Positions 47,512 to 56,422 of a DNA stretch of 64,000 bases are shown piece after piece. The stretch comes from Bacteroidota bacterium (lineage in GTDB: Bacteria; Bacteroidota; Bacteroidia; Flavobacteriales; BACL11): the NCBI GenBank assembly GCA_028408365.1, contig JAOOLD010000002.1:77183-141182 (forward strand), read 5' to 3'. The notes below the pieces were generated by a model. The model ran no database searches, was not told the DNA's origin, and saw only the letters and a program-made list of their open reading frames with translations. A program made the translations under genes and the position numbers. The first letter of the stretch is position 1, and every line of letters begins with the position of its first letter.

Positions 47512-48349
47512 GAATTAAGTATTGCCACGCTAAATCAACTTGATTCATATTTATTAATTTCTTAGCTTTTTCATGCACTAGAAGTGGTGTTTGATTACAA
47601 ACAAAATCAGGATCTTTTTTTGGAATATCTTCATAGCTTGCTAAAATTGCTAATTCATTTCCTGAAAGGACAGAGCTAGTTCTTATTTTTTTTGGAAGTT
47701 TATCAAACCCCATCCCAATTTTTGCTTTCGGCTTTGGGATTTCAAAAATTGAATCTTCAGTTGTCTTGCCATAAAAATTACCACCATGTCTTGAAACAGC
47801 ATCTAATTTTTTTGGATCAATTTCGAAATTGTGATTCACAATTTTCTCATTAACATGAAATTTTAAAACTTCACACAACACAAGATTACCTGAACTGGAT
47901 TTTTCCCCTAGGGGAATTACTTTAACTAATCTACATTCCATATTGATATTGGATTCTCCAATAAGACTAGCATTTACTAAGTCAGCTTTAACCTCGGTTA
48001 AGCCTGCTTTTTCAAATTCATTAACACCACTTGGATATTCACAGCTAGCTAAGGAAATTTGTTGTACTATTTTTGTATTAACAATTCCAATAACACATTC
48101 TTTTGTTTCAATGATATTGCTAAGAGTATCTTTTTGATCTTTGCTTTTTGGCTTTCCCGTTGGAGAGAAAACAACTACTGGGGGATCAACACTAAATGCG
48201 TTAAAAAAACTGTATGGACTCAAGTTTGATATACCCATTCTATTCTTTGTACTCACAAAAGCAATGGGTCTTGGAGTAATTGCAGCTGCTAAAATTTTAT
48301 ATATGTCAACATTTTGATTCTTTTTAATGTCTATACTTACTCTTTTCAT
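47504..48349 (-). CDS. Flavin reductase family (DIM6/NTAB) protein
   Basis: A 281-residue FMN-binding split-barrel protein. AAAITPRPIAFVSTKN and SPYSFFNAFSVDPPVVVFSP are the family signatures, and the C-terminal VSRHGGNFYGKT is typical of the Bacteroidota subgroup. Such proteins reduce FMN or act as uncharacterised flavoenzymes. It is overlapped by the FAH-family gene stop (ATGA) and lies in the homogentisate cluster, where a redox role in ring catabolism is plausible but unproven. Confidence 0.83.
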   Translation of the reverse strand: MKRVSIDIKKNQNVDIYKILAAAITPRPIAFVSTKNRMGISNLSPYSFFNAFSVDPPVVVFSPTGKPKSKDQKDTLSNIIETKECVIGIVNTKIVQQISLASCEYPSGVNEFEKAGLTEVKADLVNASLIGESNINMECRLVKVIPLGEKSSSGNLVLCEVLKFHVNEKIVNHNFEIDPKKLDAVSRHGGNFYGKTTEDSIFEIPKPKAKIGMGFDKLPKKIRTSSVLSGNELAILASYEDIPKKDPDFVCNQTPLLVHEKAKKLINMNQVDLAWQYLIHD

Positions 48350-49260
48350 TTGTGAAGCACAATTTTGTTAGTTAATGTTCCAATTTTTTCAATACTCATT
48401 TCAACAATATCATTTTCTTTGAGCCAAGTCTCTTTATATTCTGTGTTTTTTCTTTTTTCAGTTCCATTGATTTCTAGCAAACATCCCTTACCTACTGTAC
48501 CTGATCCAATTACATCACCAGGAAATATTTTAGTTCCATATGAAACTCGCTCAATAATTTCTTCAAAGGACCAGTGCATAGTCTTAAGATTTCCAATTGA
48601 ATAAAGCTTATTATTAATTTTACATTTCATTTCTAAGTCAATTTTACCATTAGAAATTTCATTTTCATAAATTTCATCTCTTGTTACAACAAAAGGACCA
48701 AAAATATTAGCAAAGTCTTTTCCCTTAGCAGGACCTAAGTTAAGCTTCATTTCACTTGATTGGATTTTTCTAGCGCTCATATCATTGTAGATTGTAAATC
48801 CACCAATAAACTCTCTTGCTTTTTCAGCCTTAATATTTTTACCCTCTTTGCATATTATAATTGCAATTTCAAGTTCATAATCAAGTTTATTTAAATGTTC
48901 TGGCATACACTCAACTTCATCTAAGTGACCTAAAATTGAATTGTGATTTGAGAAGTAAAAAACAGGAAATTCATCAAACTCCTTTATCATTTCAGCATCC
49001 CTGTTTCTTCTACAAGTTTCAACATGTTCTTTGAAAGCATAGGCATCTCTTAAGCTATTTATTTTTGAAAATGGAGCTAATATTTTAACATCTTCTAATT
49101 TTATAATTTCTTTCTTTTTTTTATCCTCTAAATTATGAGTGTGGCTCTTTTGTAAAAAAGAAATGATATTATCGGATTCGTCACTCAAGTCATAAATTCC
49201 ATCATTAATAACCTGACCAAAAGATATTTGGTTTTTATATAAATAACGTGCAAGCTTCAC
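48346..49260 (-). CDS. Fumarylacetoacetate hydrolase family protein
   Basis: A 304-residue FAH-superfamily hydrolase, shorter than eukaryotic-type fumarylacetoacetase (about 420 aa). RDAYAFKEHVETCRRNRD and PVFYFSNHNS precede the metal site: LDYELEIAI (Glu pair), GFTIYNDMSAR (Asp) and LGPAKGKDFANIFGPF. DVIGSGTVGKGC is the conserved late loop. Placed divergent from hmgA and hppD, it probably cleaves fumarylacetoacetate to fumarate and acetoacetate. The start is GTG at 49260, five bases from a -7 element. Confidence 0.87.
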   Translation of the reverse strand: MKLARYLYKNQISFGQVINDGIYDLSDESDNIISFLQKSHTHNLEDKKKKEIIKLEDVKILAPFSKINSLRDAYAFKEHVETCRRNRDAEMIKEFDEFPVFYFSNHNSILGHLDEVECMPEHLNKLDYELEIAIIICKEGKNIKAEKAREFIGGFTIYNDMSARKIQSSEMKLNLGPAKGKDFANIFGPFVVTRDEIYENEISNGKIDLEMKCKINNKLYSIGNLKTMHWSFEEIIERVSYGTKIFPGDVIGSGTVGKGCLLEINGTEKRKNTEYKETWLKENDIVEMSIEKIGTLTNKIVLHK

Positions 49261-49265
49261 TCTTA

Positions 49266-49273
49266 CAAAAGTA
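49266..49273 (-). promoter_or_regulatory. -7 promoter element (TACTTTTG) for the FAH-flavin reductase-sulfotransferase operon
   Basis: TACTTTTG on the minus strand is followed by five bases and the GTG start. It is identical to the SOD element and supports GTG as the initiation codon. Confidence 0.55.
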
Positions 49274-49341
49274 TTAAAACTAGGTTAATAATGACTTTCA
49301 TACTATTAAAAAAAATAGTAATTTGCATAAAATATTTTGTA

Positions 49342-50499
49342 ATGCCAAGATATCATAAATTAGGAAAGATTCCTCATAAAAGACATACTACATTTAAAAA
49401 AGAAAGCGGAGGATACCATTACGAAGAGCTTTTTGGAACAATTGGCTTTGATGGTATGTCTACGCTTTTATATCATTTACACAGACCAACACAGGTCAAA
49501 GATATAATTAAGTCTTATTCAGTTAAGCCTAAAGTTGCTATTGAGAAGAATATGAAAGCATATTTGCTCGATGCATTTAAAGCTCCCAAAATTGCAGATT
49601 TAATTGAAAGTCGACTTTCAATTTTAGTAAATAACGATCTTAATATCATGCTATCTGCGCCCACAAATAAATCAGAAGATTATTTTTATAAAAACACAGA
49701 TGGAGATGAAATCATTTTCGTACACAAAGGAACAGGAACATTAAGAACTTTTATTGGAAACATTCATTTTAAGGAAGGAGATTATTTAGTAATACCTAGA
49801 GGAACAATTTACAAGATAAATTTTGATACAAATGAAAATAGACACTTTATTGTTGAGTCTTATAATCCCGTTTACACCCCAAAAAGATATAGAAATTATT
49901 TTGGCCAATTGTTAGAGCATTCTCCGTATTGTGAAAGAGACTTAAGATTTCCAGAGGAATTAGAAACACATGATAAAATTGGTGATCATTTAATTAAACT
50001 AAAGAAAGAGCACATGATTCATGAATATGTTTATGCAGCTCATCCATTTGGTGTTGTTGGATGTGATGGATACAATTTTCCATATGCCTTCTCTATACAT
50101 GATTTTGAGCCCATTACTGGAAGAGTACATCAGCCGCCACCAGTTCATCAAACTTTTGAGACTAGTAGATTTGTCTTGTGTTCCTTTTGCCCTAGACTCT
50201 ATGACTACCATCCCGAGGCTATACCTGCACCATATAATCACTCAAATATTGATTCTGATGAAGTGCTTTATTATGTTGATGGAGATTTTATGAGTAGAAA
50301 TCATGTTAATCAAGGATACATTTCACTTCATCCTGCAGGAATACCGCATGGTCCCCATCCAGGAGCAATGGAAAGGAGTATTGGAAAAAAGAAAACAGAT
50401 GAGCTTGCTGTAATGGTAGATACTTTTGCCCCTTTACAACTAACACAGCTTGCCATTGATCTTTCAGATGGAAAATATCATAAGTCTTGGGTAGAATAA
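49342..50499 (+). CDS. hmgA: Homogentisate 1,2-dioxygenase
   Basis: A 385-residue non-heme iron dioxygenase opening the homogentisate ring to maleylacetoacetate. ATG 49342 gives MPRYHKLGKIPHKRH, the usual beginning; the frame extends 17 codons further but those look untranslated. The iron and active-site region includes RVHQPPPVHQTFE, PYNHSN with DSDEVLYY, and ISLHPAGIPHGPHPG. The length fits the short bacterial class. It is followed after 10 bases by hppD, so these two steps of tyrosine breakdown are co-transcribed. Confidence 0.93.
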   Translation: MPRYHKLGKIPHKRHTTFKKESGGYHYEELFGTIGFDGMSTLLYHLHRPTQVKDIIKSYSVKPKVAIEKNMKAYLLDAFKAPKIADLIESRLSILVNNDLNIMLSAPTNKSEDYFYKNTDGDEIIFVHKGTGTLRTFIGNIHFKEGDYLVIPRGTIYKINFDTNENRHFIVESYNPVYTPKRYRNYFGQLLEHSPYCERDLRFPEELETHDKIGDHLIKLKKEHMIHEYVYAAHPFGVVGCDGYNFPYAFSIHDFEPITGRVHQPPPVHQTFETSRFVLCSFCPRLYDYHPEAIPAPYNHSNIDSDEVLYYVDGDFMSRNHVNQGYISLHPAGIPHGPHPGAMERSIGKKKTDELAVMVDTFAPLQLTQLAIDLSDGKYHKSWVE

Positions 50500-50509
50500 A
50501 TTAATATTT

Positions 50510-51643
50510 ATGAAACTAGAGAAAATATTTAAAGAAGCTAAAGATTTTCTTCCATTGCTTGGAACAGACTATGTTGAGTTTTATGTCGGTAATGCAAAGC
50601 AAGCAGCTCATTTTTATAAATCAGCATTTGGTTTTCAATCTTACGCATATAAAGGGCTTGAGACAAACAGTACGGATTGTGTTTCATACGTTCTCGTACA
50701 AGATAAGATTAAGATTGTTCTTACATCTCCGCTCAGCTCTAGTTCATCAATCAATGATCATATTGTGAAGCACGGTGATGGAATTAAGATTATTGCTCTT
50801 TGGGTTGAAGATGCTGAAAAATCATGGAAAGAAACAACTTCAAGAGGTGCAAAATCTTATATGCAACCAACATTGGAAAAAGATGAGCACGGCGAAGTTG
50901 TACGATCTGGAATTTATACATACGGCGAAACAGTTCATATTTTCGTTGAGAGAAAAAATTATAAAGGAGTTTTTCTACCTGGATTCCAAAAGTGGTCATC
51001 ATCTTATGAAACTGAACCCACTGGTCTCAAGTACATTGATCACATGGTGGGAAATGTAGGGTGGAACGAAATGAATAAGTGGGTTAAGTTTTATGAAGAT
51101 GTCATGGGGTTTGTAAACTTTTTATCTTTTGACGATAAACAAATAAATACCGAGTATTCAGCACTTATGAGCAAAGTAATGAGTAATGGAAACGGAAGAA
51201 TTAAATTCCCAATAAATGAGCCTGCGGAAGGTAAGAAGAAGTCACAAATTGAGGAGTATTTAGATTTTTATGAAGGGCCTGGCGTCCAACATATTGCCGT
51301 AGCAACTGATGATATAATATCTACAGTGACTAAGCTAAGATCTCGAGGAATTGAGTTCCTATCTACACCACCAGATGAATACTATAAAGCTGTTCCATTC
51401 AGGCTTGAAGAGCACAATCATGAACTAAAAGAGGATATAGAAACTCTTAAAGGACTTGGAATACTAATTGATGCAGATGAAGAGGGGTACTTATTACAAA
51501 TCTTCACAAAACCTCTTCAGGACCGCCCAACGTTATTTTTTGAAATAATCCAAAGAGTAGGTGCTAGAGGTTTTGGTGCTGGAAATTTCAAGGCTTTATT
51601 TGAATCAATTGAAAGAGAACAAGCAAAAAGAGGAACATTATAA
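50510..51643 (+). CDS. hppD: 4-hydroxyphenylpyruvate dioxygenase
   Basis: HPPD (377 aa) converts 4-hydroxyphenylpyruvate to homogentisate. It has two glyoxalase-like halves. The iron ligands are His in KYIDHMVGNV, His in GVQHIAVATDDI and Glu in TLFFEIIQR. The conserved C-terminal helix RGFGAGNFKALFESIE closes the active site. It sits after hmgA and produces that enzyme's substrate. Confidence 0.95.
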   Translation: MKLEKIFKEAKDFLPLLGTDYVEFYVGNAKQAAHFYKSAFGFQSYAYKGLETNSTDCVSYVLVQDKIKIVLTSPLSSSSSINDHIVKHGDGIKIIALWVEDAEKSWKETTSRGAKSYMQPTLEKDEHGEVVRSGIYTYGETVHIFVERKNYKGVFLPGFQKWSSSYETEPTGLKYIDHMVGNVGWNEMNKWVKFYEDVMGFVNFLSFDDKQINTEYSALMSKVMSNGNGRIKFPINEPAEGKKKSQIEEYLDFYEGPGVQHIAVATDDIISTVTKLRSRGIEFLSTPPDEYYKAVPFRLEEHNHELKEDIETLKGLGILIDADEEGYLLQIFTKPLQDRPTLFFEIIQRVGARGFGAGNFKALFESIEREQAKRGTL

Positions 51644-51653
51644 ATAATAAATT

Positions 51654-52103
51654 ATGTCAAAATTAAAAATAGGAGATCAAGCTCCAAAAATAAAAGCTAT
51701 TGATCAAAATGGGTCTACGATCACACTAGATCAATATAGAGGTAAAAAGGTAGTTTTATATTTTTATCCAAAAGATATGACTTCGGGCTGCACTGCACAA
51801 GCATGTAATTTGTCTGATAATTATTCTGATTTAATTAGCAAAGGATATGATGTTATAGGAGTTTCATGCGATAGCGTGAAAAGACATCAAAAGTTTATTG
51901 AAAAATATAATCTTCCATTTAATCTTATTTCTGATGAAGATAAGAAAGTAGTAAATGATTATGGAGTATGGCAATTAAAAAAGTTCATGGGCAGAGAGTA
52001 TATGGGGATAGTGAGGACAACATTTATAATTGATGAAAACGGTAAAATCGAAGATGTTATTTCTAAAGTAAATACGAAAGAACATTATTCTCAAATTTCG
52101 TAA
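51654..52103 (+). CDS. bcp: Thiol peroxidase, Bcp/PrxQ type
   Basis: A 149-residue peroxiredoxin that reduces hydroperoxides using thioredoxin. LKIGDQAPKIKAID starts the fold. The active site is DMTSGCTAQACNL with the peroxidatic and resolving Cys five apart, as in alpha-helix PrxQ. RTTFIIDENGKIE is the conserved C-terminal strand. No signal peptide is present. It follows hppD after ten bases and may share its transcript. Confidence 0.93.
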   Translation: MSKLKIGDQAPKIKAIDQNGSTITLDQYRGKKVVLYFYPKDMTSGCTAQACNLSDNYSDLISKGYDVIGVSCDSVKRHQKFIEKYNLPFNLISDEDKKVVNDYGVWQLKKFMGREYMGIVRTTFIIDENGKIEDVISKVNTKEHYSQIS

Positions 52104-52112
52104 ATTTTAAAT

Positions 52113-52448
52113 ATGAGAAAATTTAATCTATTTTTAATTTTTGTAAGTATCATCTCAATAGATGCGTTTTCAGCAGAAAAAGTAAAAGAAAAGTTCAAAA
52201 TTTATGGCAATTGTGGGATGTGTAATGAAGTCATAACAAAAGCAGCTAAATCAGTTGATGGTGTAATCTATTTAAAATGGAATAGTAAAACCAAAATTGC
52301 AAAAATCAAATATGATTCTGATAAGACTAGCTTAGATGAGGTTCAGAAAAAAATAGCCTCTGTTGGATATGATACAGAGAAATACAAAGCTGATGATGAA
52401 GTATACAACAGCTTACATTACTGCTGTAAATATGATCGTGAAAACTAA
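52113..52448 (+). CDS. Exported heavy-metal-associated (HMA) domain protein
   Basis: A 111-residue protein with a signal peptide (residues 1-20, ending DAFSA) and one HMA fold. The metal loop reads YGNCGMCNEV (CxxC), followed by VDGVIYLKWNSKTKIAKIKYD and a second half ending SVGYDTEK. A C-terminal CC pair (HYCCKY) adds two thiols. It probably binds copper or another soft metal in the periplasm. No P-type ATPase or efflux gene is nearby. Confidence 0.83.
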   Translation: MRKFNLFLIFVSIISIDAFSAEKVKEKFKIYGNCGMCNEVITKAAKSVDGVIYLKWNSKTKIAKIKYDSDKTSLDEVQKKIASVGYDTEKYKADDEVYNSLHYCCKYDREN

Positions 52449-52460
52449 AAAAATTATTAC

Positions 52461-53006
52461 ATGAGAAAACTTTATTTTATTTTATTTCTACTGCCGTGTA
52501 CTATCTTTAGTCAAACTCACTATATAGACAACACTAATCTTCAGGCATCAGGACTACCCACGGATTTTGATATTACTAAAAGCACTTTCTATAATGCTTA
52601 TGATACTTGTGCAGTAAGCTGGGTAGTGATTAGTGATTCCATGCCGTCTCAATGGGATATTTCATTCTGTTTTCCAGCGTGCTACCCGATTGGAGTTACA
52701 AGTGCTCAAGATACATTTATGCCAACAGCTAAGGTTTATCTTAATGGTCATTTTTACCCCAATTTAGTATCAGGTGAAGGCTACATGCAAATGCAAATTA
52801 CTACAAACTCAAATATTGTTGATACCATTACTTGGTATGTAGTAGCTTCAGAGATTTCTAATTTAGAAAGCATCTTCCTAAAAAATGATCAAGAATTTAT
52901 TGATATATATGATATAAGTGGTAGACGAGTTGAAAATTTTGAAAAAGGAAAAACTTTTGTCGTTAAAACAAAACAAAATACTTTCAAAACTATATATGTC
53001 TTGTAA
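52461..53006 (+). CDS. Small secreted protein with probable T9SS type A tail
   Basis: A 181-residue protein with a signal peptide (residues 1-17, ending TIFSQ). The middle part has about four cysteines (YDTCAVSW, SFCFPACYP) and no family I recognise. The last 45 residues (IDIYDISGRRVENF, then KTIYVL) resemble a short Por-type sorting domain, so T9SS export is likely. Its stop region overlaps the start of the next lipoprotein gene by 11 bases. Confidence 0.68.
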   Translation: MRKLYFILFLLPCTIFSQTHYIDNTNLQASGLPTDFDITKSTFYNAYDTCAVSWVVISDSMPSQWDISFCFPACYPIGVTSAQDTFMPTAKVYLNGHFYPNLVSGEGYMQMQITTNSNIVDTITWYVVASEISNLESIFLKNDQEFIDIYDISGRRVENFEKGKTFVVKTKQNTFKTIYVL

Positions 53007-53586
53007 ATATAAATACTTAAAAATATTTCTAATTACAACCATTTTTTTTGCTTGTGATAAAGACGACCTAAGTAATAATAATAGTACTACTAATAATGCT
53101 ACATCACAAAATTGTGGAACAGTAACAGTTAATGTTGATCATACAACCAATGAAACATTCAGCTCTAATGTTTATGAAGTAACTTGCTTAAGTTCCTTTA
53201 ATACATTCACTAAATATAATGGAGTAGCTAATAACTTAATGTTAGACTTTGAATTTATATGTATGCCAAATTCAAGTTCAGCAAATCAAACATCTCCGAT
53301 AATTGAAATCGGCATAAATTATCAATACTCAGATGGATGGGGTGCAGCAGATTATGACAAAAATCAATGTGGGGGTAATTCATTTTATGCAGTTGATTAC
53401 TGGTTTTCAGATCCAAATGACAGTATCATTATTAATTTGAGTGTAGATGAAATAAATTATACAATCTCTGGCGATTTTACACTTTTTGACCTACCAGGTT
53501 CAAAGCCTACAATAAATGTTACATTAGTTGATTTTCCAATAACTATTGAAGATTATAACCCAATAGCTGTGGAGCATAATAATTAA
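52996..53586 (+). CDS. Putative lipoprotein, unknown function
   Basis: A 196-residue protein whose best start is ATG 52996 (MSCKYKYLKIF), giving a lipoprotein signal that ends TIFFACDKD, with the lipidated Cys near residue 20. The frame extends upstream antisense-free but inside the previous gene, and that part is rejected. A low-complexity Asn/Thr linker follows (SNNNSTTNNATS). The mature domain is beta-rich with three further cysteines. No family is recognised. Confidence 0.65.
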   Translation: MSCKYKYLKIFLITTIFFACDKDDLSNNNSTTNNATSQNCGTVTVNVDHTTNETFSSNVYEVTCLSSFNTFTKYNGVANNLMLDFEFICMPNSSSANQTSPIIEIGINYQYSDGWGAADYDKNQCGGNSFYAVDYWFSDPNDSIIINLSVDEINYTISGDFTLFDLPGSKPTINVTLVDFPITIEDYNPIAVEHNN

Positions 53587-53590
53587 AATT

Positions 53591-54955
53591 TTACCCAAAA
53601 AGAAGTCTAAAAACCTCTTCAATTTTACCAAATTTTGAAATTTTAATTTTAAAATCTTTTGAGTTTAGATTGTTATACTTTGAGATGACAATTTGTTTGT
53701 ATCCAAGCTTTTCAGCTTCAGCAATTCTTTGCTCAATTCTGTTCACAGCTCTTATTTCGCCAGAAAGTCCGATTTCTCCCGCAAAACATATTTGAGTGTC
53801 AAGTTCAATATTTTGATCTGAAGATAATATAGAACAAATAACTGCCAAGTCTATCGCAGTATCATCAATTCTAATGCCTCCAGTTATGTTTAAAAAAACA
53901 TCTTTAGCTCCAAGTCTAAAACCACATCTTTTTTCAAGAACTGCTAGTAACATATTCATTCTTCTTGTATCAAATCCAGTTGCAGATCTTTGAGGAGTAC
54001 CATATACAGCAGAGCTAACTAGAGATTGAATTTCAACAAGTAGTGGTCTTGCTCCTTCAACTGTACCAGCAATTGCTACACCACTTGTTTTTTCATCTCT
54101 TTCAGAAATTAGAATTTCTGAGGGATTAGCTACTTCTCTGAGGCCATAGCTATTCATCTCATAAACTCCAAGTTCAGATGCGGAACCGAAACGGTTTTTA
54201 ACTGTTCTAAGTATACGATATATATAATTTCTATCTCCCTCAAATTGAAGTACTGTGTCTACCATGTGTTCTAAAATTTTTGGACCTGCTATTGCCCCAT
54301 CTTTGTTAATGTGACCTATTAAAAACACTGCTGTTCCACTTTCTTTCGCATATTTTAAAAGTTCTGAGGTGCAAGCTTTGACTTGAGAAACGCTTCCTGG
54401 AGATGATTCTATTTGAGATGAATGAAGTGTTTGAATTGAATCAATCACTAAAATTTCTGGCTCCAAGCTTTCAATTTGCTGAAAAATATTTTGTGTGTTC
54501 GTCTCTGTTAAAATGTAGCAGTTTTCAGAGCTTTTATTTATTCTTTCAGCACGCATTTTAATTTGTTTCTCGCTTTCTTCTCCAGAAACATATAAAATTC
54601 TTTTTGGTATTGAGCTCAATGCAAACTGAAGTAATAATGTAGATTTCCCAATTCCTGGATCACCCCCAAGAAGAATTAGAGAACCAGGAACAATACCTCC
54701 ACCTAAAACTCTGTTGAGTTCTGAATCTTTAGTAACTATTCTCTCCTCTTGGCTATAGTCAATATCAGAAACTAATACAGGCTTGTTAACTCTTTTACTT
54801 TTAAAGGAACTGCTAACATTATTATCATTGTTAATAATCTCTTCAACAAATGTATTCCACTCACCACATTGTGGACACTTTCCTAACCATTTTGGTGATT
54901 GATGACCACAGCTTTGACAGAAAAATGCAGATCTAACTTTTCTTTTTATTACCAC
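53591..54955 (-). CDS. radA: DNA repair protein RadA (Sms)
   Basis: RadA (454 aa) is a RecA-like, DnaB-like helicase aiding branch migration in recombination. The zinc finger CQSCGHQSPKWLGKCPQCG is at residues 13-31. Walker A GGDPGIGKSTLL is near residue 97, followed by the RadA signature KNRFGSASELG and a Lon-like C-terminal domain (FLNITGGIRI, CFAGEIGLSGEIR). Its ATG overlaps the upstream adenylyltransferase stop by one base. Confidence 0.95.
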   Translation of the reverse strand: MVIKRKVRSAFFCQSCGHQSPKWLGKCPQCGEWNTFVEEIINNDNNVSSSFKSKRVNKPVLVSDIDYSQEERIVTKDSELNRVLGGGIVPGSLILLGGDPGIGKSTLLLQFALSSIPKRILYVSGEESEKQIKMRAERINKSSENCYILTETNTQNIFQQIESLEPEILVIDSIQTLHSSQIESSPGSVSQVKACTSELLKYAKESGTAVFLIGHINKDGAIAGPKILEHMVDTVLQFEGDRNYIYRILRTVKNRFGSASELGVYEMNSYGLREVANPSEILISERDEKTSGVAIAGTVEGARPLLVEIQSLVSSAVYGTPQRSATGFDTRRMNMLLAVLEKRCGFRLGAKDVFLNITGGIRIDDTAIDLAVICSILSSDQNIELDTQICFAGEIGLSGEIRAVNRIEQRIAEAEKLGYKQIVISKYNNLNSKDFKIKISKFGKIEEVFRLLFG

Positions 54956-55452
54956 TATTTATTGAGCTTATTTATAGTATTTGTACTTGAAAGACCATCA
55001 ACTAAGGGGATTATGATTGTTTCGCCACCATATGAACTTACAATATCATTTCCCACAATATCCTTTTTTTGATAGTCACCACCTTTAATTAAAAAATTAG
55101 GCTTAATTTTTTGAATTAATTTTTTTGGAGTATCATCACTAAATTCTACCACATAATCAACAAAAGAGAAAGAAGCTAGCATATGAGATCTGGTTTGAAA
55201 ATCATTTACAGGTCTTTCTTTTCCTTTAAGTTTTCTTACTGATTCATCAGAGTTGACAGCTACGATTAGCCTATCTCCAAATTCTTTGGATTTTGTGAGA
55301 ATCTCTAGATGACCTAGATGTAGAATATCAAAGCATCCATTCGTAAAGGCTACTTTCATTTTATTTTTTTTCCACTGGCTAACTTTTAAAACTAAGTTAT
55401 CAGTGGTAATTATTTTTTCTCTTACTTTACTGATTACTGGCATTCTTTGCAT
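54955..55452 (-). CDS. RfaE2/HldE-C-like heptose 1-phosphate adenylyltransferase
   Basis: A 165-residue nucleotidyltransferase matching the RfaE domain II. TNGCFDILHLGHLEIL carries the HxGH motif. VAVNSDESVRKLKG and GGDYQKKDIVG are further conserved blocks. In LPS synthesis it activates D-glycero-D-manno-heptose 1-phosphate with ATP; another glycero- or cytidylyl-type substrate cannot be ruled out. It overlaps the flippase-like gene by 26 bases. A second in-frame ATG is at 55443. Confidence 0.86.
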   Translation of the reverse strand: MQRMPVISKVREKIITTDNLVLKVSQWKKNKMKVAFTNGCFDILHLGHLEILTKSKEFGDRLIVAVNSDESVRKLKGKERPVNDFQTRSHMLASFSFVDYVVEFSDDTPKKLIQKIKPNFLIKGGDYQKKDIVGNDIVSSYGGETIIIPLVDGLSSTNTINKLNK

Positions 55453-56422
55453 TGTTTTTTGAAATGAAAAGTAAAGCTAATGAAATTGCTCCAAAAACTA
55501 GAGCCATTAGAGTTTGTGCAGTGTGAACAGCAAAAGCAAAAATAAGTGCTGAATCAGCACCAATACCTAAACTCATTAGTCCAAGTTTAGTAGCTAGGTG
55601 ATATGAACCAATACCTCCTTGAGTTGGAACTACCATACCAATACCGCCTATTACCATTATGTATATTCCGTCAATAAAGTTTAAAGAGTTAGTTTCACTA
55701 ACAGCAAAAAAACAGATGTATGTCATTAAAGCATATAAACTCCAAATTAAAGTGGTATGAGTCCAAAATGCAGTTTTATTTTTAATTTTTTTTACACTGA
55801 TAAATCCTTCTTTGATACCTTCAAAGAAATCTTTAATTTTTATTACAATGGTTGAAGATTGATTTTTCTTTGTGTATAAGAAAAAAATAGATGAAATTGC
55901 TAATAGGCTGAGAACAAAAATAAGTATTGAATTAACAGGTAATTTTTGAGCTTTACTAAAAACAGAATTAAAAAAAATATTAATTTTTTCTAGATTGATA
56001 ATAAACATTAATATTAGCAGAGAAATAAGAGCTAATAAATCAATAGCCCTTTCGGCAATTATAGTACCAAATAATTTATCAACTGGTATATTTTCCTTTT
56101 TATTTAGTGCTGTGCATCTTGAAATTTCTCCAGCTCTTGGAATTGCTAAATTTGTTAAATAGCCAATCGCAACTGCATTAATACTATTTGAAATTTTACA
56201 ATTATGCCCCAGTGGCTGTATCATGTGAATCCATCTGACACCTCTTAAAACAATAGCTAATGCTCCTAAAACAATCGAGAGATAAATCCAACTCATTTCC
56301 AAGTTAGCTAAACTTTGAAGTAGTTCTCTCGGATTTTGGTTTTTCAGAGCTAAAGCCAATAATAAAAAAGCTAAAAATCCAAAAAGCAGATATTTTATTG
56401 CGTTAATTAGTTTCTTCCGCAT
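55427..56422 (-). CDS. Flippase-like membrane protein (UPF0104 / lysylphosphatidylglycerol synthetase TM domain)
   Basis: A 331-residue polytopic protein of the YbhN/AglD/MprF-N family with about eight helices. YLTNLAIPRAGEISR near residue 90 and GGIGMVVPTQGGIGSYH near 250 are the two diagnostic loops. These proteins are thought to move lipid-linked intermediates, but the cargo here is unknown. It overlaps panC by 20 bases and the RfaE2-like gene by 26 bases, so four genes from panC to radA form one operon. Confidence 0.85.
   Translation of the reverse strand: MRKKLINAIKYLLFGFLAFLLLALALKNQNPRELLQSLANLEMSWIYLSIVLGALAIVLRGVRWIHMIQPLGHNCKISNSINAVAIGYLTNLAIPRAGEISRCTALNKKENIPVDKLFGTIIAERAIDLLALISLLILMFIINLEKINIFFNSVFSKAQKLPVNSILIFVLSLLAISSIFFLYTKKNQSSTIVIKIKDFFEGIKEGFISVKKIKNKTAFWTHTTLIWSLYALMTYICFFAVSETNSLNFIDGIYIMVIGGIGMVVPTQGGIGSYHLATKLGLMSLGIGADSALIFAFAVHTAQTLMALVFGAISLALLFISKNNAKNASNQ

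Noticed and set aside
50021..50293. 90-codon frame inside hmgA, and similar frames inside hppD
   Set aside because: They overlap fully conserved dioxygenase motifs in another frame and have no coding character of their own.
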